Under the pieces are notes generated by a model, which did no database searches, was not told the DNA's origin, and saw nothing but the letters and a program-made list of their open reading frames with translations. Both the position numbers and the translations under genes were made by a program. This document shows, one piece after another, positions 18,988-27,096 of a DNA stretch of 64,000 bases. Origin of the DNA: Actinomadura sp. WMMA1423 (lineage in GTDB: Bacteria > Actinomycetota > Actinomycetes > Streptosporangiales > Streptosporangiaceae); contig NZ_CP041244.1 of assembly GCF_006547145.1 (NCBI RefSeq), forward strand, positions 62,001-126,000, in the 5' to 3' direction. Position 1 is the first letter of the stretch. Each line of letters begins with the position of its first letter.

Positions 18988-19491
18988 ATGAGCACCCGGA
19001 CCCGGTACCACCTCGCCCAGTTCAACGTCGGCACGCTCCGATACCCCCTCGACGACCCGCGCATGGCCGACTTCCTCGCGCTCGTGGAGCCCGTCAACGC
19101 GCTCGCCGACGGCACGCCGGGGTTCGTCTGGCGGTTGGTAGAGGAGGGGGAGGCCGACGCCACCGGGCTGCGCCCGGCCGGCGACGACGTGATCGTCAAC
19201 TTCTCGGTCTGGGAGTCGGCGGAGGCGCTGTGGGACTTCGTCTACCGCAGCGGCCACCTGGAGACGATGCGGCGCCGCCGCGAGTGGTTCCAGCGGCACG
19301 TGGACGCGCATCTCGTCCTGTGGTGGGTGCCGGCGGGCCGCGTCCCGACGGTCGGCGAGGCCATGGAGCGCCTCGCGCTGCTGGAGGCGGACGGCCCGTC
19401 GCCGCGGGCGTTCACGTTCGCCTCGTCCTTCACCGCCGAGGAGGCCGAGGATGCCGAGAGGGTCGGCGGCGCCGAGCCCGCGGCGCTGTGA
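18988..19491 (+). CDS. DUF3291 family protein
   Basis: This 167-residue protein matches the DUF3291 family, small proteins with a dimeric alpha/beta-barrel (ABM-like) fold. The markers are HLAQFNVGTLRYPLDDPRMADF, FVWRLVEE, VNFSVWESAEALWDFVYRSGH and HLVLWWVPAGRVPT. The activity is unknown. The similarity to antibiotic monooxygenase folds could mean binding or degradation of heme or another small molecule; that is speculation. It lies 32 nt after the HTH gene. The sequence between them holds TTCTA and TAGAA half-sites (18934-18938, 18958-18962) resembling the upstream palindrome. The gene ends 3 nt before the convergent DUF3866 gene. Confidence 0.8.
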   Translation: MSTRTRYHLAQFNVGTLRYPLDDPRMADFLALVEPVNALADGTPGFVWRLVEEGEADATGLRPAGDDVIVNFSVWESAEALWDFVYRSGHLETMRRRREWFQRHVDAHLVLWWVPAGRVPTVGEAMERLALLEADGPSPRAFTFASSFTAEEAEDAERVGGAEPAAL

Positions 19492-19494
19492 GCC

Positions 19495-20577
19495 TCAGCC
19501 GAGCAGGGCGGCCGTGTGGCGGCCCGCGGCGGCGGCCGTGAGGAAGTAGGGGAGGTCCTCGTCGAGGCGGCGCCCCATGGTGGACAGCCGGACGCCCCAG
19601 TCCTTCTCGGCGGCCCTGAGGGCCTCGTGGAGGCCGTCCACGGCGACGGGGACGAGCCGGTGCCGGTCGCCGAGCGGCGCGGCCTCGGCGGCGACCCGGG
19701 CGCCGAAGGGCCCGCCGAGCTCGGGGACGGGGATGTCGGCGGCGGCCAGCGCCACGCGGCCGTAGGCGGTGACGGAGTGGTGCGAGACGCCGATGTGGCG
19801 CTCGCGCCGGTCGCCCTCGCTGACCCGCAGCGAACCCACCGGCCGCCCGCCCAGCACCGACGCGGCGTTGACGGCCTCGCCCGCCGAGACGCCCGAGAAA
19901 CCCCACTTGGTGCCCGTCCCCAGGTTGCCCGGCCCCTGGGCGAGGACGGCGACGTCGGCCTCCAGGACGAGCCGCGCGGCCAGCAGGCCGGTGTGGACGG
20001 TGACGGCCTCCAGGTCGCCGCCGAACGCCTGCCCCACGGTGACGGTCGCGGCGAGGGCCCCGGCGTCCTTCAGCCGGGCGATCGACATCGAGAACCACGC
20101 CGGCAGCGCCCCGCCGTCCGGCATGACGTAGACGACCCGGGCGTCCGGGCGCCCGGCCAGCAGGGCGGCCAGGATCGGCGGCAGCGCCGAGTGCAGGTCG
20201 GCGACGACCACGGGCATGCCGTCCAGCGAGTCGGCGTCGCGCAGGGCCGCGTGGTGGGGGGAGTCCTGCTCGTCGGCGCCGAGGACGGTGGCCTGGAGCG
20301 GGGTGTAGCGGGCCTTGACCAGGTGGCCGGGCCCCTCCGGGTCGGGCGGGAGCCGGTCCGGGACGGCGACGACCATGGCGTAGCCGCCGGTCCCGAGACC
20401 CATCGCCAAGGCCGTAGTGTTGAGCAGGACGGTGTCGCCGGGCTCGGGCCTCCCCACCAGGGCGGGGTAGGCCAGGGCCCGGTGCGTCCCGTCGCCCCCG
20501 ATCGAGACGTCCAGCTCGACCGCCCCCGGCCATTCGCGGCGGATGTCCTCAACTGTGCCTTTGCGCCATCGGATCAC
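19495..20577 (-). CDS. DUF3866 family protein
   Basis: This ~360-residue cytoplasmic protein is of unknown function. DUF3866 members commonly lie beside pafBC in actinobacteria, as here. It starts with a beta-rich segment (IRWRKGTVEDI, RPEPGDTVLLNTTALAMGLGTGGYAMVV). A Rossmann-like half follows with MPVVVADLHSALPPILAALLAG and conserved VLAQGPGNLGTGTKWGFSG. The latter looks like a binding-site loop, but no catalytic residue can be assigned. I chose the GTG at 20577 because a TACCGT box lies 8 nt upstream and the extra N-terminal residues of the longer frame are not family-like. It is transcribed against the surrounding genes. Confidence 0.82.
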   Translation of the reverse strand: MIRWRKGTVEDIRREWPGAVELDVSIGGDGTHRALAYPALVGRPEPGDTVLLNTTALAMGLGTGGYAMVVAVPDRLPPDPEGPGHLVKARYTPLQATVLGADEQDSPHHAALRDADSLDGMPVVVADLHSALPPILAALLAGRPDARVVYVMPDGGALPAWFSMSIARLKDAGALAATVTVGQAFGGDLEAVTVHTGLLAARLVLEADVAVLAQGPGNLGTGTKWGFSGVSAGEAVNAASVLGGRPVGSLRVSEGDRRERHIGVSHHSVTAYGRVALAAADIPVPELGGPFGARVAAEAAPLGDRHRLVPVAVDGLHEALRAAEKDWGVRLSTMGRRLDEDLPYFLTAAAAGRHTAALLG

Positions 20578-20585
20578 ACCGGGAA

Positions 20586-20591
20586 ACGGTA
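20586..20591 (-). promoter_or_regulatory. -10 box of a leaderless promoter (DUF3866 gene)
   Basis: TACCGT on the minus strand, 8 nt before the GTG at 20577. Confidence 0.45.
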
Positions 20592-20673
20592 GCGTCCTGC
20601 ACGACGGCACGTGGGGACGATCGGAACGCCGGACGGGGTTCGGGGCTCACGGAGGGAACGAGGTGGTGGCGAA

Positions 20674-21702
20674 GTGTCGCGGCGCAAGACCGAGCGGCTG
20701 CTGAACCTGGTGGTCTGCCTGCTCGCCACCCGGCGCTATCTGACGGCCGAGCAGATCCGCCGGGCGGTGCCCGGCTACCCCGACTCGGGCGAGGCCTTCA
20801 AGCGCATGTTCGAGCGGGACAAGGAGGAGCTGCGCGAGCTCGGCGTCCCGCTGGAGGTCGGCAGCGACCAGCAGGGCGGCGGCGGCGAGGAGATCGGCTA
20901 CCGGATCCCCCCGCAGGCCTACGAGCTGCCCGACATCCACCTGACGCCCGACGAGGCGGCGGTGCTCGGCCTCGCGGCGCGGGTGTGGCAGCGCGCCAGC
21001 ATGGCCGAGGCGGCCTCGGGGGCGCTGCTGAAGCTGCGCGCGGCGGGCGTGGAGACCGACGTGACCACCGCCGCGGGCATCGAGCCGCGGGTGAACACCC
21101 AGGACCCGTCCTTCCCCGCCCTGTGGGAGGCGGTGCGCGACGGCCGCCCCGTCGCGTTCGACTACCAGGGCATCGGGCGGACGTCGGTGGCGCGCCGCCA
21201 CCTCGACCCGTGGGGCGTGGTGAGCCGGCGGGGCCGCTGGTACGTGGTCGGGTTCGACCGCGACCGCGACGAGCAGCGGGTGTTCCGGCTGAGCCGCATC
21301 GTCGGCGACGTCGCGCCCGACGGGCCGCCCGGCTCGGTCACGGTGCCGGACGGCGTCGACGTGCGGCGCATCGCCTTCGACTGGAGCGAGCCGCTCGGCG
21401 AGCCGCGCCCGGCGGCCGTCCGGCTGCGGCGGGGCGCGGCGCAGGGGCCGAGGCGGTGGGCGCGCGAGGTCCGCCCGGTCGAGGAGCCGGCCTGGGACGG
21501 CGAGTGGGACGAGGCGGTCCTGACCTTCCGCGACGTCGACCGCTTCGCGCCCTACCTGGCGCGGTTCGCCGACGACGTGGTTGTGCTCGACCCGCCGGAC
21601 CTGCGCGAGGCGGTGATCCAGCACCTGAAGTCGGTGCTGGCGGCGACCGGTCCGCACCCGGCGGCCGGGCACGGCGAGCATGGGGGGACCGAGGGCCGAT
21701 GA
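20674..21702 (+). CDS. pafB: WYL-domain transcriptional regulator PafB
   Basis: This 342-residue protein pairs with PafC as the PafBC activator of the LexA-independent DNA-damage response. The N-terminal HTH is SRRKTERLLNLVVCLLATRRYLTAEQIR with GEAFKRMFERDKEELRELG. A WYL domain sits at ~150-230 (GRPVAFDYQGIG, HLDPWGVVSRRGRWYVVGFDRD, RVFRLSRI) and a WCX domain at the C-terminus. The GTG at 20674 follows GAGGTGG by 7 nt. The stop overlaps the pafC ATG, so the two are coupled and made in equal amounts. In Mycobacterium, PafBC links proteasome-locus genes to DNA repair. Confidence 0.95.
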   Translation: MSRRKTERLLNLVVCLLATRRYLTAEQIRRAVPGYPDSGEAFKRMFERDKEELRELGVPLEVGSDQQGGGGEEIGYRIPPQAYELPDIHLTPDEAAVLGLAARVWQRASMAEAASGALLKLRAAGVETDVTTAAGIEPRVNTQDPSFPALWEAVRDGRPVAFDYQGIGRTSVARRHLDPWGVVSRRGRWYVVGFDRDRDEQRVFRLSRIVGDVAPDGPPGSVTVPDGVDVRRIAFDWSEPLGEPRPAAVRLRRGAAQGPRRWAREVRPVEEPAWDGEWDEAVLTFRDVDRFAPYLARFADDVVVLDPPDLREAVIQHLKSVLAATGPHPAAGHGEHGGTEGR

Positions 21703-22715
21703 CGTCGAGGACGGCCGCGAAGGCGGCGGCGAGACCGGCGGCGACGACGTCCACGGACAGGCTCGCGCGCCTGCTGGCGCTCGTCCCGTACGTGGTGAAC
21801 CGCGACTCGGTGATGCTCGGCGAGGCCGCCGCCGCGTTCGGGGTGACCGAGAAGCAGCTGATCGACGACCTGAACCTGCTGTGGTGCGTGGAGCTGCGCG
21901 CGCCCGACCCCTACTGCCCGATCGACCTGTCCTACGAGGGCGGGGAGATCACGGTCGCGGAGGCCGAGTCGATCGCCCGGCCGCTGCGGCTGAAGGTCGA
22001 CGAGGCGAGCGCGCTGCTGGTGGCGCTGCGGATGCTGGCCGGCATCCCCGACCTGGACGACCGCGACGCGCTCAGCCGCGTGATCGCCAAGCTGGAGAGC
22101 GCGGCCGGCGCCGCGGCGGCGGTGTCCAGCAAGGTCGCCGTGGAGGTCGACGCGCGGGGCGGGTCGGCCGACTCGGCCCGCACCGCCGTCGGGACGCTGC
22201 GCGACGCGATCGCGGCGGGCCGCCGCGTCCACCTGACCTACTACGTCCCCGCGCGGGACGAGAACACCGAGCGCGACGTCGACCCGATGCGGCTGCTGGT
22301 CGTGGAGGGCAACACCTATCTGGAGGGCTGGTGCCGCCGGGCGGAGGGCGTGCGGCTGTTCAAGCTCGACCGGATCGCCGACCTCTCGGTGCTCGACGTG
22401 CCCGCCGAGGTGCCGGACGACGCGGAGCCCATCGACGTGGACGCGGGCCTTTTCCGCCCCTCGCCGCAGGACGAGGCGGTCACGCTGGAGCTGTCCGCGC
22501 GCGGCCGGTGGGTCGCCGACTACTACCCGTGCGAGAGCGTGGAGGAGCTGGGGGAGGGGCGGCTCAGGGTCGTCCTGCGCACCCCGGACGCCCGCTGGGT
22601 GCGGGGCCTGGCGCTGCGGCTCGGCGACCAGGGCCGCGTCGTGGCGCCGGAGGCGGTGGCGGCCGGGGTGCGGGAGGACGCGGCGCGGGCGCTCGCCCGG
22701 TACGGCCTGGCCTGA
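21699..22715 (+). CDS. pafC: WYL-domain transcriptional regulator PafC
   Basis: This 338-residue partner of PafB starts at the ATG that overlaps the pafB stop codon. The N-terminal HTH (STDRLARLLALVPYVVNRDSVML, AAAAFGVTEKQLIDDLNLLW) is followed by a linker domain. The WYL domain is at ~175-245 (RRVHLTYYVPARDENTERDVDP, RLLVVEGNTYLEGWCRRAEG, VRLFKLDRI), and a WCX tail ends near YGLA. The WYL domain is thought to sense a nucleic-acid or nucleotide ligand. No PafBC-type promoter motif was confirmed in this window. Confidence 0.95.
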   Translation: MTSRTAAKAAARPAATTSTDRLARLLALVPYVVNRDSVMLGEAAAAFGVTEKQLIDDLNLLWCVELRAPDPYCPIDLSYEGGEITVAEAESIARPLRLKVDEASALLVALRMLAGIPDLDDRDALSRVIAKLESAAGAAAAVSSKVAVEVDARGGSADSARTAVGTLRDAIAAGRRVHLTYYVPARDENTERDVDPMRLLVVEGNTYLEGWCRRAEGVRLFKLDRIADLSVLDVPAEVPDDAEPIDVDAGLFRPSPQDEAVTLELSARGRWVADYYPCESVEELGEGRLRVVLRTPDARWVRGLALRLGDQGRVVAPEAVAAGVREDAARALARYGLA

Positions 22716-22724
22716 GCGATCCGA

Positions 22725-22730
22725 TAGCGT
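22725..22730 (+). promoter_or_regulatory. -10 box of a leaderless promoter (small membrane protein)
   Basis: TAGCGT lies 7 nt before the GTG at 22738, which favours that start over the in-frame GTG at 22729 inside the box itself. Confidence 0.5.
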
Positions 22731-22737
22731 GGCGGAC

Positions 22738-22923
22738 GTGGCGTGGGTCTGGGTTTCGGTGTCGCTCGGTTTCGTCGGCCTGGCCGTGCTCGCCTGGTGC
22801 GCGGTCAAGGTGTGGCTCGGCGTGCGGCGTTTCGGACGTGAACTGGAGCGCACCCGGCGGCGGCTGGAGCCGAAACGGTCCGCACTGCGCGATGAACTCT
22901 CCCGGATCGAGGACGGCCGGTAG
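22738..22923 (+). CDS. Small single-pass membrane protein upstream of tatA
   Basis: This 61-residue protein has one hydrophobic helix (VWVSVSLGFVGLAVLAWCAV), then a basic, amphipathic cytoplasmic tail (RRFGRELERTRRRLEPKRSA). Function unknown. Small proteins of this type lie between pafC and tatA in related actinomycetes. The helix-plus-amphipathic-helix layout recalls TatA/TatB components, but it lacks their Phe-Gly hinge, so I do not call it TatB. The start is set by the -10 box 7 nt upstream. Confidence 0.65.
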   Translation: MAWVWVSVSLGFVGLAVLAWCAVKVWLGVRRFGRELERTRRRLEPKRSALRDELSRIEDGR

Positions 22924-22985
22924 CCACAACCGCCCGGGGACGGCGTACGATCGTGCTGAGTGTCACCTGTTGAAGAGGATTGCCC

Positions 22986-23351
22986 ATGCCGAACATCGGG
23001 ACCCCCGAACTGCTCATCATCCTGCTGGTCGTCGTCCTGATCTTCGGGTCGGCGAAGCTGCCCCAGCTGGCCCGGTCGCTGGGCAAGTCGGCGCGCATCC
23101 TGAAGGCCGAGACCAAGGGCCTGCGCGAGGACGATGACGACGCGCCCGCCGACCGTCCCGCCAAGACCATGCCGGCCTCCCAGGGCGAGGACGCCCGCGA
23201 GAAGGCGGCGCGGCTGCGCGAGGAGGCGGCCCGGCTGGAGCGCGAGGCGGCGGCGAGCGAGGGCGGGCAGCGCCAGCGCGGCGCTCTGGGCTCGGGCGAG
23301 CCGATCCAGGGCGTCCCGGTGTCGGACCCCGGTCAGGCGCGCAAGGGCTGA
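22986..23351 (+). CDS. tatA: Sec-independent protein translocase subunit TatA
   Basis: This ~121-residue TatA/E protein forms the oligomeric pore-like component for export of folded proteins. The N-terminus [20 protein letters not shown] is the single membrane helix. The conserved [16 protein letters not shown] hinge and amphipathic helix follow. The C-terminal ~80 residues are charged and disordered, with an Arg/Glu-rich coiled stretch ([18 protein letters not shown]). It is longer than most TatA but typical for actinobacteria. ATG at 22986 follows GAGG. tatC is 38 nt downstream, so they form one operon. Confidence 0.95.
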   Translation: MPNIGTPELLIILLVVVLIFGSAKLPQLARSLGKSARILKAETKGLREDDDDAPADRPAKTMPASQGEDAREKAARLREEAARLEREAAASEGGQRQRGALGSGEPIQGVPVSDPGQARKG

Positions 23352-23389
23352 TCCGGCCCGCGCCCCGTCCACCCCGACCCCCGAGCCGA

Positions 23390-24262
23390 ATGCCGACGAT
23401 GAAGCTGAACAGGCGCGACGCCGCCCCCGACGGCCGCATGCCCCTCATGGACCACCTCCGTGAGCTGCGGAACCGGCTGATCAAGGCCGTGCTGGCGTTC
23501 GCGGTGGGCGCCGTCCTCGGCTGGCTCCTGTTCGACCCGGTGTGGGACTTCCTCAAGCAGCCGTACTGCTCGCTGCCCCAGTCCCACGTGGTCGACAAGG
23601 ACGAGTGCTCCCTGTTCGTCAACGGGATCTTCTCCTCGTTCTTCCTGAAGCTGAAGATCTCCTGCATCATCGGCGGGGTCGTCTCCGCGCCGTTCTGGCT
23701 CTACCAGCTCTGGGCGTTCGTGGCGCCCGGCCTGTACCAGCGCGAGCGGCGCTGGACCTATGTGTTCCTCGGCGCCGCGGTCCCGCTGTTCTTCGTCGGC
23801 ACCGCCCTGGCGTACCTGACCGTCGACAAGGGCCTGGCGATCTTCCTCGGGTTCGTCGCCGACGACGTCAAACCCCTGATCACGGTTGACAGCTACCTCA
23901 GCTACGTGCTGACGATGCTGCTGGTCTTCGGCCTGACGTTCGAGCTCCCGCTGTTCGTGGTCGTGCTGAACATGGCGGGCGTGCTGAGCTCGTCGCGGAT
24001 CCGCCGGTCCCAGCGGATCATCCTGTTCGGCATCTTCGTCTTCGCGGCGGTCGCCACGCCGAGCGCCGACCCGTTCACGATGCTCGCGCTCGCGCTGCCT
24101 ACCGTCCTGCTGTTCGAGATCGCCGCGCTGCTGGCCTTCCTCAACGACCGCAGGCGCGCCCGCCGCCCCGACCCCTACGCGGGCCTGTCCGACGACGAGG
24201 CCTCGCCCCTCGACCTCGAGTCGATCGACGCCGAGCTGGAGAAGGGCGACCGGGCCCGCTGA
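23390..24262 (+). CDS. tatC: Sec-independent protein translocase subunit TatC
   Basis: This 290-residue, six-helix membrane protein is the Tat receptor that binds twin-arginine signal peptides. The conserved N-terminal motif MPLMDHLRELRNRLIKAVLAF precedes TM1. The periplasmic loop contains the Glu-bearing segments typical of TatC. APFWLYQLWAFVAPGLYQRERR and SYVLTMLLVFGLTFELPLFV mark TM2-TM5. The C-terminal tail is acidic. The order tatA-tatC-helY after pafBC is the usual actinobacterial arrangement. ATG at 23390 or 23399 could both serve as start. Confidence 0.95.
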   Translation: MPTMKLNRRDAAPDGRMPLMDHLRELRNRLIKAVLAFAVGAVLGWLLFDPVWDFLKQPYCSLPQSHVVDKDECSLFVNGIFSSFFLKLKISCIIGGVVSAPFWLYQLWAFVAPGLYQRERRWTYVFLGAAVPLFFVGTALAYLTVDKGLAIFLGFVADDVKPLITVDSYLSYVLTMLLVFGLTFELPLFVVVLNMAGVLSSSRIRRSQRIILFGIFVFAAVATPSADPFTMLALALPTVLLFEIAALLAFLNDRRRARRPDPYAGLSDDEASPLDLESIDAELEKGDRAR

Positions 24263-24314
24263 CCGGGCCCGCAGCTCGGGTCCCGCTGATTGGGTATCGG
24301 GCCGGTCGAAACCG

Positions 24315-24320
24315 TAGGCT
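24315..24320 (+). promoter_or_regulatory. -10 box of a leaderless promoter (helY)
   Basis: TAGGCT lies 7 nt before the ATG at 24328. Confidence 0.6.
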
Positions 24321-24327
24321 CGAAGAC

Positions 24328-27096
24328 ATGACCACCCCCGACACCACGTCGGCCGGCGAGACCCCGGCTCAGCGGTACGCCGCCTATCGCAGGCGCACCG
24401 CGGGGCATGGCCCGGCCCTGCTCGACTTCCGGACGCTGTACGACTTCGAACTCGACGCGTTCCAGCTCGAGGCGTGCCAGGCGCTGGAGGAGGGCAGCGG
24501 CGTGCTGGTCGCCGCCCCCACCGGGTCCGGCAAGACGGTGGTGGGGGAGTTCGCCGTCCACCTCGCCCTCACCGGCGGCACCAAGTGCTTCTACACCACG
24601 CCGATCAAGGCGCTGTCGAACCAGAAGTACGCCGACCTCGTCCGCCGGTACGGCCCGGAGAAGGTGGGCCTGCTCACCGGCGACAACAGCGTCAACGGGG
24701 AGGCCCCGATCGTCGTCATGACGACCGAGGTCCTGCGGAACATGCTGTACGCGGGCTCGCAGACCCTCGCCGGGCTGGCGTTCGTCGTGATGGACGAGGT
24801 GCACTACCTCGCCGACCGGTTCCGGGGCGCCGTCTGGGAAGAAGTGATCATCCACGTCCCGGACTCGGTGCGGATCGTGGCGCTGTCGGCGACCGTCAGC
24901 AACGCCGAGGAGTTCGGCGAGTGGCTGCACGAGGTCCGCGGCGACACCGCGGTGATCGTGGACGAGCACCGCCCCGTCCCGCTGTTCCAGCACATGCTGG
25001 TGGGGACGCGGCTGTACGACCTGTTCGTCGACACCGGCAAGGGCAGGGACCGGCAGGCCAGGCTGAACCCGCAGCTGACCCGCATGGCCGTGGAGGAGGT
25101 CCGGCGCGCCAAGGTCAACCAGGGGCGCCGCACCGGGCGCCGCCGCGCCCCGCGCCCGCAGCGGTTCCGGCCGCCCGCCAGGCCGGACGTGATCGAGCGG
25201 CTGGACCGCGCCGGGCTGCTCCCGGCCATCACGTTCATCTTCAGCCGCGCCGGCTGCGACGCCGCCGTCCTGCAGTGCCTGCACGCGGGGATCCGGCTGA
25301 CCTCCAAGGAGGAGGCCGAGGAGATCCGCGCGCACGCCGATCTGCGTACCGCCGACATCGCGCCGGAGGACCTGCGGATCCTCGGCTACGGCGATTTCCG
25401 GGAGGCTCTGGAGCGCGGCGTCGCCGCCCACCACGCCGGGATGCTCCCCACGTTCAAGGAGATCGTCGAGGAGCTGTTCACCCGCGGGCTGATCAAGGCC
25501 GTGTTCGCCACCGAGACGCTCGCACTCGGCATCAACATGCCCGCCCGCACGGTGGTGATCGAGAAGCTGGACAAGTGGAACGGCGAGGCCCACGTCGACC
25601 TCACACCGGGCGAGTACACCCAGCTCACCGGCCGCGCCGGCCGCCGGGGCATCGACGTCGAGGGCCACGCCGTCGTGGTGTGGGGCCCGAACGTCGAGCC
25701 CGCGTCCGTGGCGGGCCTGGCGAGCACCCGCACCTACCCGCTGAACTCCAGCTTCCGGCCGTCCTACAACATGGCCGTCAACCTGGTCGGCGCCGTCGGC
25801 GTCGAGCGCGCCCGCACGCTCCTGGAGGAGTCGTTCGCGCAGTTCCAGGCCGACCGCGCCGTCGTCGGCCTGGCCCGGCAGGTCCACAAGAACGAGGAGG
25901 CCCTGCAGGGCTACGCCAAGGCCGCAGAGTGCCACCTCGGCGACTTCATGGAGTACGCCGCCATGCGGCGGCGGCTGTCGGACCGCGAGTCGGAGCTGTC
26001 GCGCGAGCGCGCGGGCGCCCGCCGCGCCGAGGCCGCCCGGTCGCTGGAGCGGCTGCGGCCGGGCGACGTCATCCTCGTCCCGTCCGGGCGGCGCTCGGGC
26101 CTCGCCGTCGTCCTGGACCCGGGCGTCGGCCGCCGCTCCGACGGGCCCGCGCCGCTCGTGCTGACCGTGAACCGGTCCGTGCAGCGGCTCTCGATCCAGG
26201 ACTTCCCGCGCGCCGTCGAGCCCGTCGAGCGGCTCCGCATCCCGAAGTCGTTCAGCCCACGCAACCCGCAGGACCGCCGCGACCTGGCCTCTACGCTGCG
26301 CAACAAGGTCCCCGACGACGTTCGCGAGCGCAGGCGCTCGCGCGGCGACTCGCCCGCCACCGACGACGCGGAGATCACCCGGCTGCGCGCCGAGCTGCGC
26401 GGGCACCCGGTGCACGGCTGCGACAAGCGCGAGGACCACGCCCGCTGGGCGGAGCGCTACCACCGCCTGGACCGCGAGACCGAGCAGCTCCGGCGCCGCG
26501 TCGAGGGCCGCTCCCAGGTCATCGCCCGCACGTTCGACCGCGTCTGCGCCGTCCTGCAGCAGCTCGGCTACCTCGACGGCGACTCCGTCACCGCCGAGGG
26601 GCGCCGGCTCGGCCGCATCTACAACGAGCTCGACCTGCTCACCGCCGAGAGCCTGCGCGAGGGGCTGTGGGAGAAGCTCGGCCCGGCCGAGCTGGCCGCG
26701 TGCGTGTCCGCCCTCGTCTACGAGTCGCGGCAGCCCGACGACGCCGCTCCGCCCCGCACGCCCCCGGGTCCCGCCCAGGACGCGCTGGCCGCGATGGTGC
26801 GGCTGTGGGGCCAGCTGGAGGCCGTCGAGCACGACAACCGGGTCTCGTTCCTGCGCGAGCCCGACCTCGGCTTCGCCTGGACCGCGTACCGGTGGGCCAA
26901 GGGCGACGAGCTCGACGAGGTGCTGCTGGAGAGCGACCTCACCGCGGGGGACTTCGTGCGGGCCGTCAAGCAGCTGCTCGACCTGCTCGGGCAGGTCACC
27001 GACGCCGCGCCGGCCAACAGCCACATCCGCAGGACCGCCCGCCGCGCCATGGACGCCATGCGGCGCGGCGTCGTCGCCTACTCGTCGGTCGCCTAG
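24328..27096 (+). CDS. helY: Ski2/Mtr4-like DEAD/DEAH-box helicase HelY
   Basis: This 922-residue superfamily 2 helicase is probably an RNA helicase acting in RNA processing or decay. Motif I is VAAPTGSGKTVVGEF, Ia is TTPIKALSNQKY, II is VVMDEVHYLADR (DEVH), III is VALSATVSN, V is FATETLALGINMPARTV and VI is QLTGRAGRRGID. The C-terminal DSHCT domain follows (~720-922). A basic, Arg-rich insertion near residue 265-285 (QGRRTGRRRAPRPQRF) may contact nucleic acid. Position after tatC and length match mycobacterial HelY. Its TAG stop shares a CTAG tetramer with the stop of the convergent gene. Confidence 0.95.
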   Translation: MTTPDTTSAGETPAQRYAAYRRRTAGHGPALLDFRTLYDFELDAFQLEACQALEEGSGVLVAAPTGSGKTVVGEFAVHLALTGGTKCFYTTPIKALSNQKYADLVRRYGPEKVGLLTGDNSVNGEAPIVVMTTEVLRNMLYAGSQTLAGLAFVVMDEVHYLADRFRGAVWEEVIIHVPDSVRIVALSATVSNAEEFGEWLHEVRGDTAVIVDEHRPVPLFQHMLVGTRLYDLFVDTGKGRDRQARLNPQLTRMAVEEVRRAKVNQGRRTGRRRAPRPQRFRPPARPDVIERLDRAGLLPAITFIFSRAGCDAAVLQCLHAGIRLTSKEEAEEIRAHADLRTADIAPEDLRILGYGDFREALERGVAAHHAGMLPTFKEIVEELFTRGLIKAVFATETLALGINMPARTVVIEKLDKWNGEAHVDLTPGEYTQLTGRAGRRGIDVEGHAVVVWGPNVEPASVAGLASTRTYPLNSSFRPSYNMAVNLVGAVGVERARTLLEESFAQFQADRAVVGLARQVHKNEEALQGYAKAAECHLGDFMEYAAMRRRLSDRESELSRERAGARRAEAARSLERLRPGDVILVPSGRRSGLAVVLDPGVGRRSDGPAPLVLTVNRSVQRLSIQDFPRAVEPVERLRIPKSFSPRNPQDRRDLASTLRNKVPDDVRERRRSRGDSPATDDAEITRLRAELRGHPVHGCDKREDHARWAERYHRLDRETEQLRRRVEGRSQVIARTFDRVCAVLQQLGYLDGDSVTAEGRRLGRIYNELDLLTAESLREGLWEKLGPAELAACVSALVYESRQPDDAAPPRTPPGPAQDALAAMVRLWGQLEAVEHDNRVSFLREPDLGFAWTAYRWAKGDELDEVLLESDLTAGDFVRAVKQLLDLLGQVTDAAPANSHIRRTARRAMDAMRRGVVAYSSVA

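Noticed and set aside
20674..22715. PafBC-dependent promoters (TTGTCRGTG-N8-TANNNT) within the window
   Set aside because: I checked the -10 boxes of pafA and helY and the TAGGGT box before the ABC exporter. None has the upstream element at the right spacing.
22738..22923. tatB
   Set aside because: The small membrane protein before tatA has a helix and an amphipathic tail but lacks the Phe-Gly hinge motif of Tat components.
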